From the NCBI GenBank assembly GCA_030586155.1, contig CP130741.1, positions 1,420,680 through 1,484,679 on the forward strand: a DNA stretch of 64,000 nt. The letters are read 5' to 3'. A model generated the notes under the pieces. That model did no database searches and was not told the origin of the DNA. It saw only the letters and a program-made list of their open reading frames with translations. The translations under genes and the position numbers were made by a program. Position 1 is the stretch's first letter, and every line of letters starts with the position of its first letter. Source of the stretch: Eubacteriaceae bacterium ES3 (GTDB lineage Bacteria > Bacillota > Clostridia > Eubacteriales > Eubacteriaceae). Positions 63,398-64,000 of the stretch are shown in pieces.

Positions 63398-63946
63398 AAG
63401 AATCCTCCTTTAAAAATGATCTGGTTCAATATTTGTATTTTTCTGATGGCTGTATTAAATATTTTTTTATTCGTGAAAACTGAATACTTTTATTGTATCG
63501 CGTCCTATTAATTCTGTAAACAGTGAATATCCTCCCAAAACCCATGGTTACAAGCCGAGGTTTGATAAAAAATAATGAGAAGTTGAAAGTATTTACTGGT
63601 AATGGTGAGTTTTTGTTTACATACTACACGATGGTAAGTTTTGAAGGAGCTTTTCTTTGATAGAAAAATAAATTGCTTGCTTTTGATTATAGGAATAGGG
63701 TTATTAATATTTTGACGAGTTTGATAATCAGAAGCGTCCAATGCTATATATTTACTTAAATCATACAATATATAGGTTTGTATTGATTGCAAACGGGTAT
63801 TGTGATAATATAAGGTGAATATAGTTCTATTTATAAGGAGGAAAGATATAATATATATAAATAATGCAGATTTTGGTACTGGTCGTGTTCCAGATGAAAT
63901 CGATTCAATCAATGAAACGTTTTTATATTAAAAAGGAGAAAGTAAA
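63398..63946. other. Intergenic region between the regulator and the last gene
   Basis: 549 bases containing the third regulator-box element (63619-63648) and a short frame after AGGAGG at 63836-63841 that reads IIYINNADFGTGRVPDEIDS, then INETFLY and a stop at about 63930. That frame has only ATA or ATT-type start codons and may be a leader peptide or a gene remnant. Nothing else was recognised. Confidence 0.45.
63619..63648 (-). promoter_or_regulatory. Degenerate regulator-box element upstream of the MalT-like gene
   Basis: On the minus strand, TTCAAAAC (63638-63645) and TAGTAT (63621-63626) stand at the same distance as in copies A and B, with TTACCATCGTG between them in place of the better palindrome. 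It is about 220 bases upstream of the regulator start and may allow autoregulation. Confidence 0.45.
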
Positions 63947-64000
63947 ATGAAACGTCTAAAAACTTTAATTTCAGTAATGATTGCTTTAATGCTAGTTATT
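63947..64000 (+). CDS. Partial gene, secreted protein N-terminus
   Basis: ATG 63947 follows AAAAGGAG. Eighteen residues are visible (MKRLKTLISVMIALMLVI), a typical signal peptide start, before the window ends. The product is probably secreted or anchored outside the cell. Its family cannot be seen. Confidence 0.65.
   Translation, partial: MKRLKTLISVMIALMLVI

Noticed and set aside
63508-63912. A 134-codon minus-strand frame
   Set aside because: It has no ribosome binding site, an AT-rich random-looking product, and crosses the regulator-box element.

Overview
The window reads as chromosomal DNA of a low-to-moderate GC anaerobic Firmicute. Glycine-riboswitch control of an AGCS transporter, clostridial hydrophobic W (ChW) repeat proteins, a BadF/HgdC-type dehydratase activase fused to HgdB-like domains, a glycyl radical enzyme and cytoplasmic chemoreceptors together suggest an acetogen-like member of the Clostridia (Eubacteriaceae, for example Acetobacterium). 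That placement is inference from gene content only. No rRNA, tRNA or CRISPR array was seen.

Bases 1-15,500 are an accessory, decaying region. They hold an AAA ATPase overlapping a partial gene whose product starts with an EGxTD (TOPRIM-like) motif, a DEDDh exonuclease behind a coupled 49-codon ORF and a TetR-type palindrome, a coiled-coil protein with a degenerate PLD-like end, an intact 875-bp IS5-family element, a Cache-like lipoprotein, a methyltransferase, a GTPase with a DUF697-like part, a ruined type I restriction subunit (hsdR), a ChW-repeat secreted protein and several small frameshifted genes.

Bases 15,500-45,600 are mostly housekeeping and metabolic. They include a GAF-fused MacB-like ABC ATPase with its FtsX-type permease and a TMEM164/YwaF-type membrane protein; two paralogous soluble chemoreceptors; a 1413-residue activase/dehydratase fusion; an NAD-dependent reductase with a large anchored extracellular protein; a glycine riboswitch and AGCS transporter; a TauE/SafE permease; an IS256-family element with an 8-bp target duplication; FtsH; a likely membrane-lipid or glycolipid cluster (VTT-domain protein, pseudo-phosphoesterase/glycosyltransferase fusion, DUF374 acyltransferase-like protein); and a TetR regulator divergent from a CruF-like membrane protein, followed by a convergent lipid kinase.

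Bases 46,100-64,000 are led by an orphan glycyl radical enzyme gene and then a striking surface-protein locus on the minus strand. A MalT-like LuxR regulator (TTG start) precedes a DUF2442 gene, two very large secreted proteins (Gly-rich repeats, InlB-type repeat, Big_5-like, three cadherin-like domains, He_PIG, conserved C-terminal domain) and a ChW-repeat protein. A second, decayed copy of the same series follows: regulator remnant, intact DUF2442, frameshifted surface protein, ChW-protein remnant. The same promoter-like element lies upstream of the regulator and of both intact DUF2442 genes, which suggests an autoregulated surface-display regulon that has been tandemly duplicated and is eroding. 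This locus is the best candidate here for an undescribed system.
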